A DNA stretch of 64,000 nt from Prevotella sp. (GCA_017561825.1 JAFZBK010000069.1:57249-121248), one strand, 5' to 3'; shown: positions 44,270 through 53,254, numbered from the stretch's first letter. Made by a program: numbers and translations. Notes: generated by a model not told the origin, from the sequence alone.

Positions 44270-44677
44270 ATTGTAAGCCAAAGCGTACGCGCGCATCTGC
44301 TTCACCATGGCCAGCAGACCGTTGGAGCGGGTGGGTGAGAGATGTTCGCGGAGACCGATACGCTCAATAAAGTAGAGGTCAGCATCCAGGATCTCCTGTG
44401 GGGTATGACCGCTGAGTACGCGGATCAGCAATGATACGATACCCTTCACGATAAGCGCATCACTCTCGGCCGAGAACCACAGCTTGTCATCGTGGTAGTC
44501 AGCCTGCAGCCATACACGACTCTGGCAACCGTCAATAAGATTGCTTTCAGTCTTGTATTTCTCATCCAACGGCTCCTGCTCATTACCTAAATCGATGAGC
44601 AACTGGTAGCGGTCCATCCAGTCATCGAGTTCTGAGAACTCCTCAATAATCTCGTCTTGTATCTCTTGAATACTCAT
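44258..44677 (-). CDS. sufE: SufE-family sulfur acceptor protein
   Basis: 139 residues from ATG at 44677 (MSIQEIQDEIIEEF); a TTG two codons upstream lies in repeat sequence. NLIDGCQSRVWLQA contains the conserved persulfide-accepting Cys, and SNGLLAMVKQMRAYAL is the family C terminus. It takes sulfur from SufS for Fe-S cluster assembly; sufS and sufBCD are not in the window. Its last residues (NIKH) and stop codon are encoded by a heptamer array. Confidence 0.93.
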   Translation of the reverse strand: MSIQEIQDEIIEEFSELDDWMDRYQLLIDLGNEQEPLDEKYKTESNLIDGCQSRVWLQADYHDDKLWFSAESDALIVKGIVSLLIRVLSGHTPQEILDADLYFIERIGLREHLSPTRSNGLLAMVKQMRAYALAYNIKH

Positions 44678-44679
44678 TT

Positions 44680-44706
44680 CCAATTTTTCAATTTTTCAAC
44701 TTTCAA
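44680..44706 (-). repeat. Short-unit array between the U32 gene and sufE
   Basis: CAATTTTT-type units of 7-8 bp (plus strand) run from the sufE start to the U32 stop codon. Register is less regular than in the other arrays. Confidence 0.5.
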
Positions 44707-45940
44707 TTAGTTTGAACAGTTTATCCGACGGTCGTACCTTATCCGGCACGGCCACAGATACACGGGTGCCCTGTTGTGCCACCTGTACAGCACCATGATC
44801 ATCGTGTATCTCATTGGCGGTGATATACATCACACCTGTTGTAGGACCCGTGATCAGCAGCTTGTCGCCTACCTGGAACGTGGTGGCCTCCACAGAGAAC
44901 TCAGCCACGCCGAGCTTGGAGAAGTACTTCTGTCCTCTACCCACATACACCTTGCGTTCGGTGGCACAGGATCCATATTCCATGTTCCACTCACCCATCT
45001 GCTGTCCTTGGTAGTAACCATCCCAAAAACCACGGTTGAAGACACGCGCCAAACGTTCATCCCATTGATCCTTCTTTTCCTCGGTAAACGTACCATCGAG
45101 CACGCTTTGTATCGCCTCCTTGTAGCATTTCACCACGGTATAGACATACTCAGGACCGCGTGCCCTGCCCTCGATCTTGAACACCCGCACACCAGCCTTC
45201 ATCATACGGTCGATGAAACGAACCGTCTTGAGGTCCTTAGGACTCATCAGGTATTTGTTGTCAACCTCTATCTGATGACCCGTCTCGGTATCTGTGAGGG
45301 TGTAGGAACGACGACAGATCTGCACGCACTCGCCACGGTTGGCAGAGCGGTTGGCAGCATCCAGACTCATATAGCACTTGCCTGAAATGGCCATGCAGAG
45401 AGCGCCATGACAGAACATCTCGATGCGGATGGGATTGCCCGAAGGACCGCAGATCTGTTGCTCCACAGCCTGACGGTGAATCTCTGCCACCTGATCCATG
45501 TTCAACTCGCGCGCCAGCACCACCACATCGGCAAACTGGGCATAGAAGCGCAGGGCCTCGATATTCGAGATGTTCAGCTGCGTGCTCAAATGCACCTCCT
45601 GCTGCACCTGCCGACAGTAGGTCATCACCGCCACATCAGAGGCAATGACGGCAGAGATGCCCGCCTTCTTGGCCGCATCCACAATCTCGTGCATCAGAGA
45701 TATATCCTCGTCGTAGATGATGGTGTTCACCGTGAGGTACGACTTGATGCCGTGCTGGTTGCAGGTCTCGGCAATCTCCTGCAGATCAGTGATGGTGAAC
45801 GTGCTGGCAGAATGCGCCCGCATGTTCAGCTTCTCGATGCCGAAATAGATGGAGTCGGCACCCGACTGGATAGCTGCCGCCAGACTCTCTCTGGAGCCAA
45901 CGGGAGCCATGATCTCAAAATCACTCAGTTTCTGTTCCAT
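44696..45940 (-). CDS. Peptidase U32 family protein (TrhP-like)
   Basis: 414 residues from ATG at 45940. MAPVGSRESLAAAIQSGADSIYFG is the family N terminus, and IEMFCHGALCMAISGKCYMS with RGECVQICRR is the U32 signature with Fe-S-type cysteines. E. coli relatives (TrhP, RlhA, UbiU/V) hydroxylate RNA or ubiquinone, and genuine protease activity is doubtful. By length and the C-terminal beta domain it is closest to TrhP, which makes 5-hydroxyuridine in tRNA; sub-family assignment is inference. 6 nt after the DUF3108 gene. Confidence 0.85.
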   Translation of the reverse strand: MEQKLSDFEIMAPVGSRESLAAAIQSGADSIYFGIEKLNMRAHSASTFTITDLQEIAETCNQHGIKSYLTVNTIIYDEDISLMHEIVDAAKKAGISAVIASDVAVMTYCRQVQQEVHLSTQLNISNIEALRFYAQFADVVVLARELNMDQVAEIHRQAVEQQICGPSGNPIRIEMFCHGALCMAISGKCYMSLDAANRSANRGECVQICRRSYTLTDTETGHQIEVDNKYLMSPKDLKTVRFIDRMMKAGVRVFKIEGRARGPEYVYTVVKCYKEAIQSVLDGTFTEEKKDQWDERLARVFNRGFWDGYYQGQQMGEWNMEYGSCATERKVYVGRGQKYFSKLGVAEFSVEATTFQVGDKLLITGPTTGVMYITANEIHDDHGAVQVAQQGTRVSVAVPDKVRPSDKLFKLIES

Positions 45941-45946
45941 CAATGG

Positions 45947-46753
45947 TTACGGTACGATACAGGTAACGGGGTTCTTATTGCCTTTCATGTTCGTGAGGAA
46001 CGCCTTGGCAGAGCCGAAGCGCAGGAACATATCAAGACGAACGGGGATATGGTTACTGTCGTCGGTGACATAGAAACGTACAATCTCCTTGTACTTGCCA
46101 TTCTCCAACTCCATATACGAGAGCTCCAGACAGCGGTATTTCTTGCCGTTGTCGGCCTTGATGGTTGACTTACCACGATAGCGCAGCTGGGCAGGATCGA
46201 TACTGTTGCCGTCAGCAATAGGGATTTTCACCACATGACCCTTGGCCCATCCTTCGGGATTGAAGCTGCGGGCACGAAGGAAGATGTTCAGCATGTCATA
46301 CACACAATCCTCCCTGCTGTTGGTAACGGTCTTGCTGGTGCCGTCCTTGAACTGTCGGCGTTGGGTGAGATGGGTGTTACCACCCTTATAGCTGTACCAT
46401 ACCTCATCCACCGTATAGCGGTCGCCCTCGCGAGCACCCTTGCGGAAATACAGCGGAGCCATGTCAAGACTGCTGTAGCAGAGCAATGTGTCGCGCAGCA
46501 CGAACATCTCATCCACCTTGTTGTTGCCACGGGTGGTAAGACTGGCGCGGTAGGCTGGTTTGCCCTTGTAATTACTCTGCACGGTGTACATCGAGGCGGT
46601 GCCTGCCTTCACCCATACGAACTTCCAGTTATAATAAAGGTTGTACGACAAAAACTCACCTCCCTTGAAGGCGGTGTTCTTGAAAGTACATTGTGCGGAT
46701 GCTGCCGAGAACATGCATATGCTCAGGAGCAACAAGGTTATTTTTCTTTTCAT
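45947..46753 (-). CDS. DUF3108 family exported protein
   Basis: 268 residues from ATG at 46753 (MKRKITLLLLS); a GTG three codons earlier is possible. Signal peptide about 1-20 (SAASAQC). The mature part, FKGGEFLSYNLYYNWKFVWVKAG onward, is the DUF3108 beta-rich domain seen in Bacteroidetes envelope proteins. No enzymatic motif. Function unknown; co-transcribed with the U32 and Ig-like genes. Confidence 0.8.
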   Translation of the reverse strand: MKRKITLLLLSICMFSAASAQCTFKNTAFKGGEFLSYNLYYNWKFVWVKAGTASMYTVQSNYKGKPAYRASLTTRGNNKVDEMFVLRDTLLCYSSLDMAPLYFRKGAREGDRYTVDEVWYSYKGGNTHLTQRRQFKDGTSKTVTNSREDCVYDMLNIFLRARSFNPEGWAKGHVVKIPIADGNSIDPAQLRYRGKSTIKADNGKKYRCLELSYMELENGKYKEIVRFYVTDDSNHIPVRLDMFLRFGSAKAFLTNMKGNKNPVTCIVP

Positions 46754-46815
46754 ATGTTTCACTGTTTTGATCTACATGATGTTTTATGTATATGATGACC
46801 AACGTCTCAATTCGT

Positions 46816-48768
46816 TTAATAGGGCATATTCTCCTTCAGGTACTCGATGCCCAGCTGCTTGGCTCGCTCGAGGTTTCGGTTCTTGATGGTCTTGGCCTTG
46901 TCAGCCTTCTGCTTTACCAGCTCACTGGGTTTCAGGGAGGTAGCACTGCCACGTAGCGGACTCCATGTTTCGGTATAGTCCCATTTCTCCTTACATTCTA
47001 TCTTCGAGGGATAGTAATAGATGGTTTCCGCCTGTCGTCCCTCGTCGTAGTTACCCGTATCCCACTTCCCGTTGTTGTTCTCATCCACAAATATGCGAAG
47101 ATAGTAGGTGTTGGGGGCGACATAGAAGAACTCGGCATTACCGTTGTTGGTACGCACCTCCTTTACCACCGCGTCGCTGGTGTTGACCAGCTGTGCTACC
47201 ACGTTCTTGCCACGCATCCCTTCGAGGGTCATGAAGATGGTGCCGTAGGCATCGTTCGACTTCACCTTAAACCCTTTCTTGGCCGAATCACTTACACTGC
47301 CGTAGATATCGGTGAAAGCAGCGGAGTCAACCTCCAGACTGTATTCGGTGTCAGGTCGCCACTCGCCAATCACCTCATAGGTGCGTGCCTTGTTGAGCTT
47401 CTCGCGGAAGATGAAAGGTGACCGATACCAAAGCGTATCGTGTTTCGAGTAGAGGTGTATCTTGGACGTATCAGCATGTTCGAGGGGTGTCTCGAAGGAG
47501 AGCACAGGATTCTTGTCGGGATCAATCTCCGAGGCGAAACTCATGTTGATGCCTAAGCTCCGTGCGGGCATCTCCGTCTGGAAAGGCTCACCACGTTTCT
47601 CTGCCTTCTCCTGTTTCTTCTTCCATTCGTTGTACTCCTTCTCCCGCTGTTTCAACCGCTTTTCATAAGGGTCCTTGGAGAGAAGAGTCAGCGTATCCGT
47701 CTGTGTATAAAGGATACCTGCCGTATCTGTGGCATGGTACTGCACCTCCATCTGCAGCGTGTCCTGATTCACCAACAAGGTGTCGCGCAGCCAGTAGGTG
47801 ATGGTGTCACGTTTCTCTGTTGCCTCCACTAGGAAGGCACCCTCTTCGTTGAAGTTCAGTCCGCGGATAACGGGCAAGTCATCATCGCCATAGCTGAACA
47901 ACAACGTGAACCTATTAGCCTCCTTCCGTTCGTTCTTCACCATGTAGCGGTCGGTCTGCACCTCTGTAAAGGCCCGCAGCACAATATCGTCGGGGAGAAA
48001 ATGCGTATAGGGTACCTGCAGGATATTCTCGATATGCAAGGAATCGCGCCAGATGGTGTCCTGACGGATATCCGGCTTACTGCTGGGTACAATGATATCG
48101 CGGTTGAACGCGATCTTCTCACTCTTCTGATTATAGAGGTAGTTCCCGTCGGCATCCATCAGGGCATACACACGATAGTTTCCTGGTTTGATACCCTTGA
48201 TGACGAAGCGTCCACGACTATCCGTACGACTCACGCGCTGGAAGGGTTCCTTGCGGAACACCGAGTCCTCGAGGTTGTCATAAAGACCCACCATGATACC
48301 CTTGATGGGTTCCAGGTTCTCTGCCTCATAGACATAACCCGACACCTCCATCGTATCAATCTCGCCACCTGTTGAGAACGAGTAGGTGTAGTTGCCTAAT
48401 GGGTTGCCCTCGTTATTGTCGCTGATGGCATCACTGAAGTCGATGGTGTAGGTGGTATTCGGTTTCAGCGAGTCCTTCAAGTTGATGATGATGCGCTTAC
48501 CTGCATCCTTGATGTCGGGCGCCTCCATCTGCGGTGGTGATACCACTACCTTCTGCGAAGCATCCGAGAGCTTGATGAACTCATTGAAGTAGATATACAT
48601 CTTATGGTCTGTCACCTCAGTAGCCTTGTCGGCAGGACTAGCCCCAAGGATACGTGGCGGTGTTTCATCATACCAGCCACCATCAGGCTGTCCCATCTTG
48701 GCGCAAGAAGAGAGAAGACAGACAAAGACTGTCAGGAGGATATAATATAGTTGATTCCTTCGGATCAT
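46816..48768 (-). CDS. Ig-like domain lipoprotein
   Basis: 650 residues. Lipobox LSSC gives an acylated Cys22. The first domain (about 35-135, TPPRILGASPADKATEV...YFNEFI) is a Big_5-type Ig fold; the second (about 140-215, VSGYVYEAENLEPIKGIMVGLYD) resembles the carboxypeptidase-regulatory/prealbumin fold. A charged coiled-coil-like stretch lies near 365-385. A late segment LRIFVDENNNGKWDTGNYDEG contains an Asp/Asn-rich possible Ca2+ loop. Such proteins are conserved in Bacteroidetes without known role. Sits 21 nt after the GH3-like gene. Confidence 0.78.
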   Translation of the reverse strand: MIRRNQLYYILLTVFVCLLSSCAKMGQPDGGWYDETPPRILGASPADKATEVTDHKMYIYFNEFIKLSDASQKVVVSPPQMEAPDIKDAGKRIIINLKDSLKPNTTYTIDFSDAISDNNEGNPLGNYTYSFSTGGEIDTMEVSGYVYEAENLEPIKGIMVGLYDNLEDSVFRKEPFQRVSRTDSRGRFVIKGIKPGNYRVYALMDADGNYLYNQKSEKIAFNRDIIVPSSKPDIRQDTIWRDSLHIENILQVPYTHFLPDDIVLRAFTEVQTDRYMVKNERKEANRFTLLFSYGDDDLPVIRGLNFNEEGAFLVEATEKRDTITYWLRDTLLVNQDTLQMEVQYHATDTAGILYTQTDTLTLLSKDPYEKRLKQREKEYNEWKKKQEKAEKRGEPFQTEMPARSLGINMSFASEIDPDKNPVLSFETPLEHADTSKIHLYSKHDTLWYRSPFIFREKLNKARTYEVIGEWRPDTEYSLEVDSAAFTDIYGSVSDSAKKGFKVKSNDAYGTIFMTLEGMRGKNVVAQLVNTSDAVVKEVRTNNGNAEFFYVAPNTYYLRIFVDENNNGKWDTGNYDEGRQAETIYYYPSKIECKEKWDYTETWSPLRGSATSLKPSELVKQKADKAKTIKNRNLERAKQLGIEYLKENMPY

Positions 48769-48789
48769 ATTCCAATTCTTCGAATAGCG

Positions 48790-50292
48790 TTATTCTTTCA
48801 GCATCTGCTCGATATACTCCCTGCTGTTGCTCAGTCGGGGTATCTTATGCTGACCGCCCAGTTTACCGTTCCGCTTCAGCCAGTCGTTGAACAAACCCTT
48901 GCGGGCTTTCACGATCTCCAGTGGCTGCAGGGTGATATCCTTGTAGCGTTTTGCCTCGTAGTCGCTGTTGATCTCCTGCAGTTTCTTGTCAAGGATGGAA
49001 GCAAAGACTGCCAGGTCGTCTGGCTCTTTCGAGAACTCGATGAGCCACTGGTGGCGACATTGGGCATGGTCGTCCATGAACACTGGCGCAGCCGTATATT
49101 CCAGCACCTCAGCACCTGTTTCCTCACATGCAAACTTCAGGCCCTGCTCGGCATTATCCACTATCAGCTCCTCACCAAAGGCATTGATGAAATGCTTGGT
49201 TCTTCCAGAGATGATGAACTTATACGGATCTTTCTGTGTGAACTTCACCGTGTCACCAATCATATAGCGCCACAGACCGCACGAGGTAGAGATCACCATG
49301 GCGTAGTTCTTTCCTATCTCCACACCCTCCAAGGGCACGACGGTAGGATTCTCCTTGTCTATCATGTCCATGGGGATGAACTCATAGAACACACCATAGT
49401 CGAGCATCAGCATCAAGGCAGGATCCGTGGGGTCGTTCTGTAAGCCGAAGAAGCCCTCACTGGCATTATACACCTCCATATAATGCATCTGCTCAGAAGG
49501 GATGAGTTGCTCGTACTGATGACGGTAGGGTGTAAAGGCCACACCGCCATGGAAGAACACCTCCAGGTTCGGCCATACCTCCAAGAGGTTCTGCTTGCCC
49601 GAGATCTCCATCACCCTTGTCAACACCGACAGCATCCACGAAGGCACACCACTGAGATTCGTCACGTTCTTATTCAAGGTCTCAAGAGCAATACGCTCGC
49701 GCTTGATCTCAAAGTCGCTCAGCAGAGCCGTATGCTTCTTCGGCACACGTGCCAGGTTGGCTATGGGGTTGATATTCTCGATGAGGATGGCACTGAGGTC
49801 ACCCACGAGTGAGTTGCGAAGGGAGTAGTTGGGGGAATGACTGCCACCGAGAATCAGTGAACGACCGTCGAAGAGTCGACTTTTAGGGTTGTTCTTCAGG
49901 TAGAGAGCCACAGAGTCGAAACCTCCGCGGTAATGGATATTCTTCAATCCAGCCTCGCTCACGGGGATGAACTTACTCTTGTCGTTGGTGGTGCCAGATG
50001 ACTTTGCATACCATTTCACACTGCCCGGCCAAAGCACATCACGTTCCCCATGGCGCATCCTGTCGATACTACCTTTAAGGTCCTCGTAGTTGCTTACCGG
50101 TACATGCTGTGCCCAGTCGTCATAGCTCTTGAAAGTAGAAAAGAGATGTTTACGCCCGAATTCCGTATCGCGCGCCTCTTTCACGAGATAGTGCCACACG
50201 GTATCCTGCAGCACTAACGGTTCCTGATCATATCGTTCCAGTTCCTTCGGTCGTGACTGAAAGACATGCTTCACAATTCCTGTCAGACTCAT
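48790..50292 (-). CDS. GH3 auxin-responsive-promoter family protein (acyl-adenylate-forming fold)
   Basis: 500 residues. KWYAKSSGTTNDKSKFIP is the P-loop-like adenylation motif A, YNASEGFFGLQND motif B and YRYMIGDTVKF-like WRYMIGDTVKF motif C of the plant GH3 family, which joins amino acids to carboxylic-acid hormones. Bacterial members are widespread in Bacteroidetes with unknown substrates. First gene of a six-gene minus-strand run, with the promoter cassette at 50315-50346. Confidence 0.88.
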   Translation of the reverse strand: MSLTGIVKHVFQSRPKELERYDQEPLVLQDTVWHYLVKEARDTEFGRKHLFSTFKSYDDWAQHVPVSNYEDLKGSIDRMRHGERDVLWPGSVKWYAKSSGTTNDKSKFIPVSEAGLKNIHYRGGFDSVALYLKNNPKSRLFDGRSLILGGSHSPNYSLRNSLVGDLSAILIENINPIANLARVPKKHTALLSDFEIKRERIALETLNKNVTNLSGVPSWMLSVLTRVMEISGKQNLLEVWPNLEVFFHGGVAFTPYRHQYEQLIPSEQMHYMEVYNASEGFFGLQNDPTDPALMLMLDYGVFYEFIPMDMIDKENPTVVPLEGVEIGKNYAMVISTSCGLWRYMIGDTVKFTQKDPYKFIISGRTKHFINAFGEELIVDNAEQGLKFACEETGAEVLEYTAAPVFMDDHAQCRHQWLIEFSKEPDDLAVFASILDKKLQEINSDYEAKRYKDITLQPLEIVKARKGLFNDWLKRNGKLGGQHKIPRLSNSREYIEQMLKE

Positions 50293-50314
50293 TTCCCTAA
50301 AAATGATTTGGGTG

Positions 50315-50402
50315 CAAAGTTACGATTAAGTGAGTGAAAAACCAAATTTTGAAGCAGCAAAACAAAGAAATGCTTGCATTTCATTGTTGGGATGTTGCAA
50401 AA
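50315..50402 (-). promoter_or_regulatory. Hairpin-plus-promoter module upstream of the GH3-like gene
   Basis: Minus strand: TAACTTTG (-7) at 50322-50315, 20-bp spacer with CACTCACTTAATCG, TTTG at 50346-50343; upstream a GAAATGC/GCATTTC hairpin followed by TTTGTTTTG. Nearly the whole sequence recurs at 63760-63979. The remaining 50403-50580 holds a second cassette and no gene. Confidence 0.65.
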
Positions 50403-50484
50403 TAAGACCGTAGGTCCAATTTTATTGGGGTTTTTCCGAGCGTGAGGAGTTTCCTTGAGCGAAGCGAAAAAGTTCGGCGAAGCC

Positions 50485-50515
50485 AAAGTACGGATAAGCA
50501 GGCGAATAACCAAAA
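50485..50515 (-). repeat. Additional copy of the promoter cassette, no gene attached
   Basis: CCAAAGTACGGATAAGCAGG continues into CGAATAACC and CAAAAAA. The -7 position is TACTTTGG, one base short of consensus. It is preceded by GAGCGAAGCGAAAAAGTTCGG, text also seen at 63750 and partly at 20966 and 22044. Confidence 0.5.
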
Positions 50516-50580
50516 AAAACTTGTTTTTCATTTCATTTCCGAGTGATATTACAGATTATTATAAGCCACGAGCCTTGATA

Positions 50581-50612
50581 TTTGGAAGTTGAGAAAAAAA
50601 GTTGTACCTTTG
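50581..50612 (+). promoter_or_regulatory. -33/-7 promoter of aroQ
   Basis: TTTG (50581-50584) and TACCTTTG (50605-50612) with a 20-bp spacer; the -33 context is shared with the GNAT promoter at 26403-26415. Confidence 0.7.
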
Positions 50613-50658
50613 CACATAAATGTGGGAAACCCCACAAACAGATAAAATCAATAAGCCC

Positions 50659-51090
50659 ATGAAAATTCTGATTCTAAACGGTCCCAACCTGAACCTGCTC
50701 GGCGTTCGCGAGCCGGGTATCTATGGCAACAGCTCGTTTGACGAGTACCTGCCGCAACTGCGTGCCAAGTATCCCGATGTGGAGATAGAATACTATCAGA
50801 GCAACATCGAGGGAGAGATGATCAACAAGATGCAGGAGGTGGGATTCACCTATGATGGCATCGTACTGAATGCTGGTGCCTATACGCATACCAGTGTGGC
50901 CTTGCACGACTGTATCCGCTCGCTGAAGAGTCCGGTCATCGAGGTACATATCTCTAATGTTCACCAGCGCGAACCCTTCCGTCGCCACTCCCTCATCAGC
51001 AGTGCCTGCAAGGGTGTCATCTGCGGATTCGGACTGGATAGCTATCGGTTGGCCGTGGAAGCAATTATTCAATTGAACATTGAAAATTGA
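50659..51090 (+). CDS. aroQ: 3-dehydroquinate dehydratase, type II
   Basis: 143 residues from ATG at 50659. ILILNGPNLNLLGVREPGIYG holds the catalytic Tyr of the flexible loop region, YDGIVLNAGAYTHTS the substrate-binding Asn, and EVHISNVHQREPFRRHS the catalytic His and Arg. Dodecameric type II enzyme of the shikimate pathway. The last codons (LNIEN) and stop lie in a heptamer array. Confidence 0.95.
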   Translation: MKILILNGPNLNLLGVREPGIYGNSSFDEYLPQLRAKYPDVEIEYYQSNIEGEMINKMQEVGFTYDGIVLNAGAYTHTSVALHDCIRSLKSPVIEVHISNVHQREPFRRHSLISSACKGVICGFGLDSYRLAVEAIIQLNIEN

Positions 51091-51134
51091 TAATTGATAA
51101 TTAATAATTAACCTTTGACCTTTGACCATTGAAG
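51072..51134 (+). repeat. Nine-unit heptamer array spanning aroQ stop and methyltransferase start
   Basis: ATTGAAC, ATTGAAA, ATTGATA, ATTGATA, ATTAATA, ATTAACC, TTTGACC, TTTGACC, ATTGAAG in perfect register. It contains the aroQ stop (51088-51090) and the TTG start (51122-51124) of the next gene. Units drift stepwise from ATTGAAx to TTTGACC. Confidence 0.9.
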
Positions 51135-51760
51135 ATTATATTCTTGAGCATATAGATCCGGAAGGCGATTACCTTTACCGTCTTTACCGCGATACGAACG
51201 TGCATCTGCTGCGCGGACGCATGGCCAGTGGTCATCTGCAAGGACGGTTACTGAAGATGCTCGTTCACATGATCCGTCCTAAGAATATCCTCGAAGTCGG
51301 CACCTTCAGCGGTTACAGCGCCATCTGCATGGCCGAAGGGTTGGAGGATGACGGCAGGGTCTATACCTTCGAAATCAACGATGAAATGGAGGATTTTACA
51401 CGACCGTGGATCGAGGGTTCTGCCGTGGCCGACAAGATCACGTTCACCATCGGCGATGCTATCCAGGAGGCACCCAAGTTAGGCATCACGTTCGATATGG
51501 CATTCATCGATGGTGATAAACGCACGTATCTGCAGACTTACGAAATGGCGCTCAGCGTGTTGCGTCCAGGTGGTTTCATCCTTGCCGACAACACCTTGTG
51601 GGACGGTCATGTACTCGAGGTTCCTGCTGCGGCCGACCGTCAGACGCAGGGCATTGAGGATTTCAATGACTTCGTGGCCCATGATGAGCGCGTGGAAAAA
51701 GTCATCCTCCCGCTCCGCGACGGTCTCACACTGATTCGCAAGAAATCCCTCACCACCTGA
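51122..51760 (+). CDS. O-methyltransferase (COG4122 type)
   Basis: 212 residues from TTG at 51122; an in-frame stop lies two codons upstream, and TIEDYILEHIDPE fits the family N terminus. MASGHLQGRLLKML and ILEVGTFSGYSAICMAEGL (SAM motif I), FIDGDKRTY (metal/SAM Asp) and LADNTLWDGHV (metal-binding Asp-Asn) identify the caffeoyl-CoA/catechol O-methyltransferase-like fold. Mg2+-dependent; substrate unknown. The start codon was provided by, or embedded in, the heptamer array. Confidence 0.88.
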   Translation: MTIEDYILEHIDPEGDYLYRLYRDTNVHLLRGRMASGHLQGRLLKMLVHMIRPKNILEVGTFSGYSAICMAEGLEDDGRVYTFEINDEMEDFTRPWIEGSAVADKITFTIGDAIQEAPKLGITFDMAFIDGDKRTYLQTYEMALSVLRPGGFILADNTLWDGHVLEVPAAADRQTQGIEDFNDFVAHDERVEKVILPLRDGLTLIRKKSLTT

Positions 51761-51868
51761 GGGAGATTGAACTATCCAATCCTTGCCTTTGACGTATTCT
51801 CATGCCCCTTGAGATTACTTCAATCTATTCACCACCTCAGTCCCGACATAATTATGCGTATTTCCATG

Positions 51869-51933
51869 CGAACGACTCAGGTATTTTCGATATAATTATG
51901 ATATTTTGGCTGCCCTGAAAATACTCACGTTCG
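51869..51933. other. Interrupted inverted repeat in the 51761-51982 gap
   Basis: CGAACG...GTATTTTC (51869-51888) faces GAAAATAC...CGTTCG (51917-51933), separated by 28 bp. TATAATTATGATAT lies in the loop. It sits downstream of two convergent genes; no gene is visible in the gap. Confidence 0.45.
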
Positions 51934-51982
51934 ACAGAACATAAAAAAACGTTTTCCTTTTTATTGTTGAGTGGGAGTAAGT

Positions 51983-53245
51983 TCAGCGAAGGCAGAAATC
52001 TTTCTCCGTGAACTTCGAAAGCGGCAAGCCGAGCGACGAATCAATGAGAGAAATAGTAAAAAGAATTATATGCTTTCCTTCTTCTGTAGTCGTACCAAAC
52101 AGATAACAATCACCCCCGTCGGCCAGTTTCAGTTTCCTGCGCAGTTCCTCTGCCTTGAGTGGAAAATTCCTCACCGCCACGTTGGCCTTTTTCACACCCT
52201 GAAGAGCATCTTTCAGTTCACGCTTGTTCATAGACGAAACGGCCGTGATGCGGAATATCCTACCAGGGAAGTGAGGGATTAGGGTGTCGCTGACAAACAG
52301 ATGACTGTTCCTGGCTATGCCTTTCACGCCATATTGTTCGGCACAGGCACCAAAGCAACCAACCTTCATGATAGAGGCGTTCGGTTCGTAGAGAAACATC
52401 TCAAGCTCTATCTTTTCTGCTATCCTCACGTGCTCATTCATCTGTTCCATACTGCATGTGAACACCTGCTTATCATTCACACAGTAGATGGTCATGGGAG
52501 ATTCTTCCTGTTCGCTTTCCTTCCCTGCCATCACCAACAGCAGTTCCTTGCATTCGTTCCCCACTGAGACCACATGCACCTCCACTACCGACTGCAGTTC
52601 TTGCACCGCCTTGTGCCAGTCGAGCATCGGTGAAAGTTTCACGATAACCCACCGTGCCTTTTGCAGCAGTTCGTCCTTGATGTCCAAGATATTAGGGGTG
52701 CAATCCTGTAAGGCAAAGGTTCGCGCCCCATTCGCATCCCGTCGGGCAGGGTCCAGGTAGATGATATCCGCGTGTTCCATCTGAAGCAGGTAGGCAATGC
52801 CGTCGGCATGGACAACACACGACTGCCGCAGTCCTAACACTTTGAAGTTCTCCTCTGCTATCTTGCACAGATGCTCCTGCTGCTCCACATACACCGCCTC
52901 ATCGAAGACAGGAGAGAGGAAGGAGAAGTCAACCCCGAAGCCACCCGTCAGATCCACCAAACGATGACTCCCCTCCTGCTTCTTCAGCAACCGTTCCGCC
53001 AATGCCGCTTTATACCTGGCCGTCTGCTCACTTGAGCACTGTTCCATGGAGAGACGAGGCGGAAAGGTGATACCCTCGATGGTAGTCCATGAAGGAATCT
53101 TCTTCCTTGCCGTTTGCCACCCCGCAATCTGGTCGAGGGCAAACGACAGGTCAACATCGGGGAAGCGCGCCCCCTGTAAAGCCAGTTCGCGCACATCCTT
53201 CTCACGGTATTGTTGTATAAACTCCTGGGTAGTCATATCTGACAT
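51983..53245 (-). CDS. SAM-dependent methyltransferase with THUMP-like C-terminal domain
   Basis: 420 residues from ATG at 53245; an ATG three codons later (53236) is equally possible. VDLTGGFGVDFSFLS is SAM motif I and DIIYLDPARRD resembles the (D/N)PPY-type motif IV. The C-terminal about 80 residues (KADAL...LKLADGGDCYLFGTT-like) correspond to the THUMP-like domain that accompanies this family. Probably modifies RNA; target unknown. -7 box TACTTTTG at 53262-53255. Confidence 0.8.
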   Translation of the reverse strand: MSDMTTQEFIQQYREKDVRELALQGARFPDVDLSFALDQIAGWQTARKKIPSWTTIEGITFPPRLSMEQCSSEQTARYKAALAERLLKKQEGSHRLVDLTGGFGVDFSFLSPVFDEAVYVEQQEHLCKIAEENFKVLGLRQSCVVHADGIAYLLQMEHADIIYLDPARRDANGARTFALQDCTPNILDIKDELLQKARWVIVKLSPMLDWHKAVQELQSVVEVHVVSVGNECKELLLVMAGKESEQEESPMTIYCVNDKQVFTCSMEQMNEHVRIAEKIELEMFLYEPNASIMKVGCFGACAEQYGVKGIARNSHLFVSDTLIPHFPGRIFRITAVSSMNKRELKDALQGVKKANVAVRNFPLKAEELRRKLKLADGGDCYLFGTTTEEGKHIILFTISLIDSSLGLPLSKFTEKDFCLR

Positions 53246-53254
53246 ATTATGCTA

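Noticed and set aside
45407-46168. 253-codon plus-strand open frame
   Set aside because: Antisense to the U32 and DUF3108 genes; no recognisable motif.
50403-50580. Small gene in the gap between the GH3-like gene and aroQ
   Set aside because: Frames are short, stop-rich and made of promoter-cassette repeat text.
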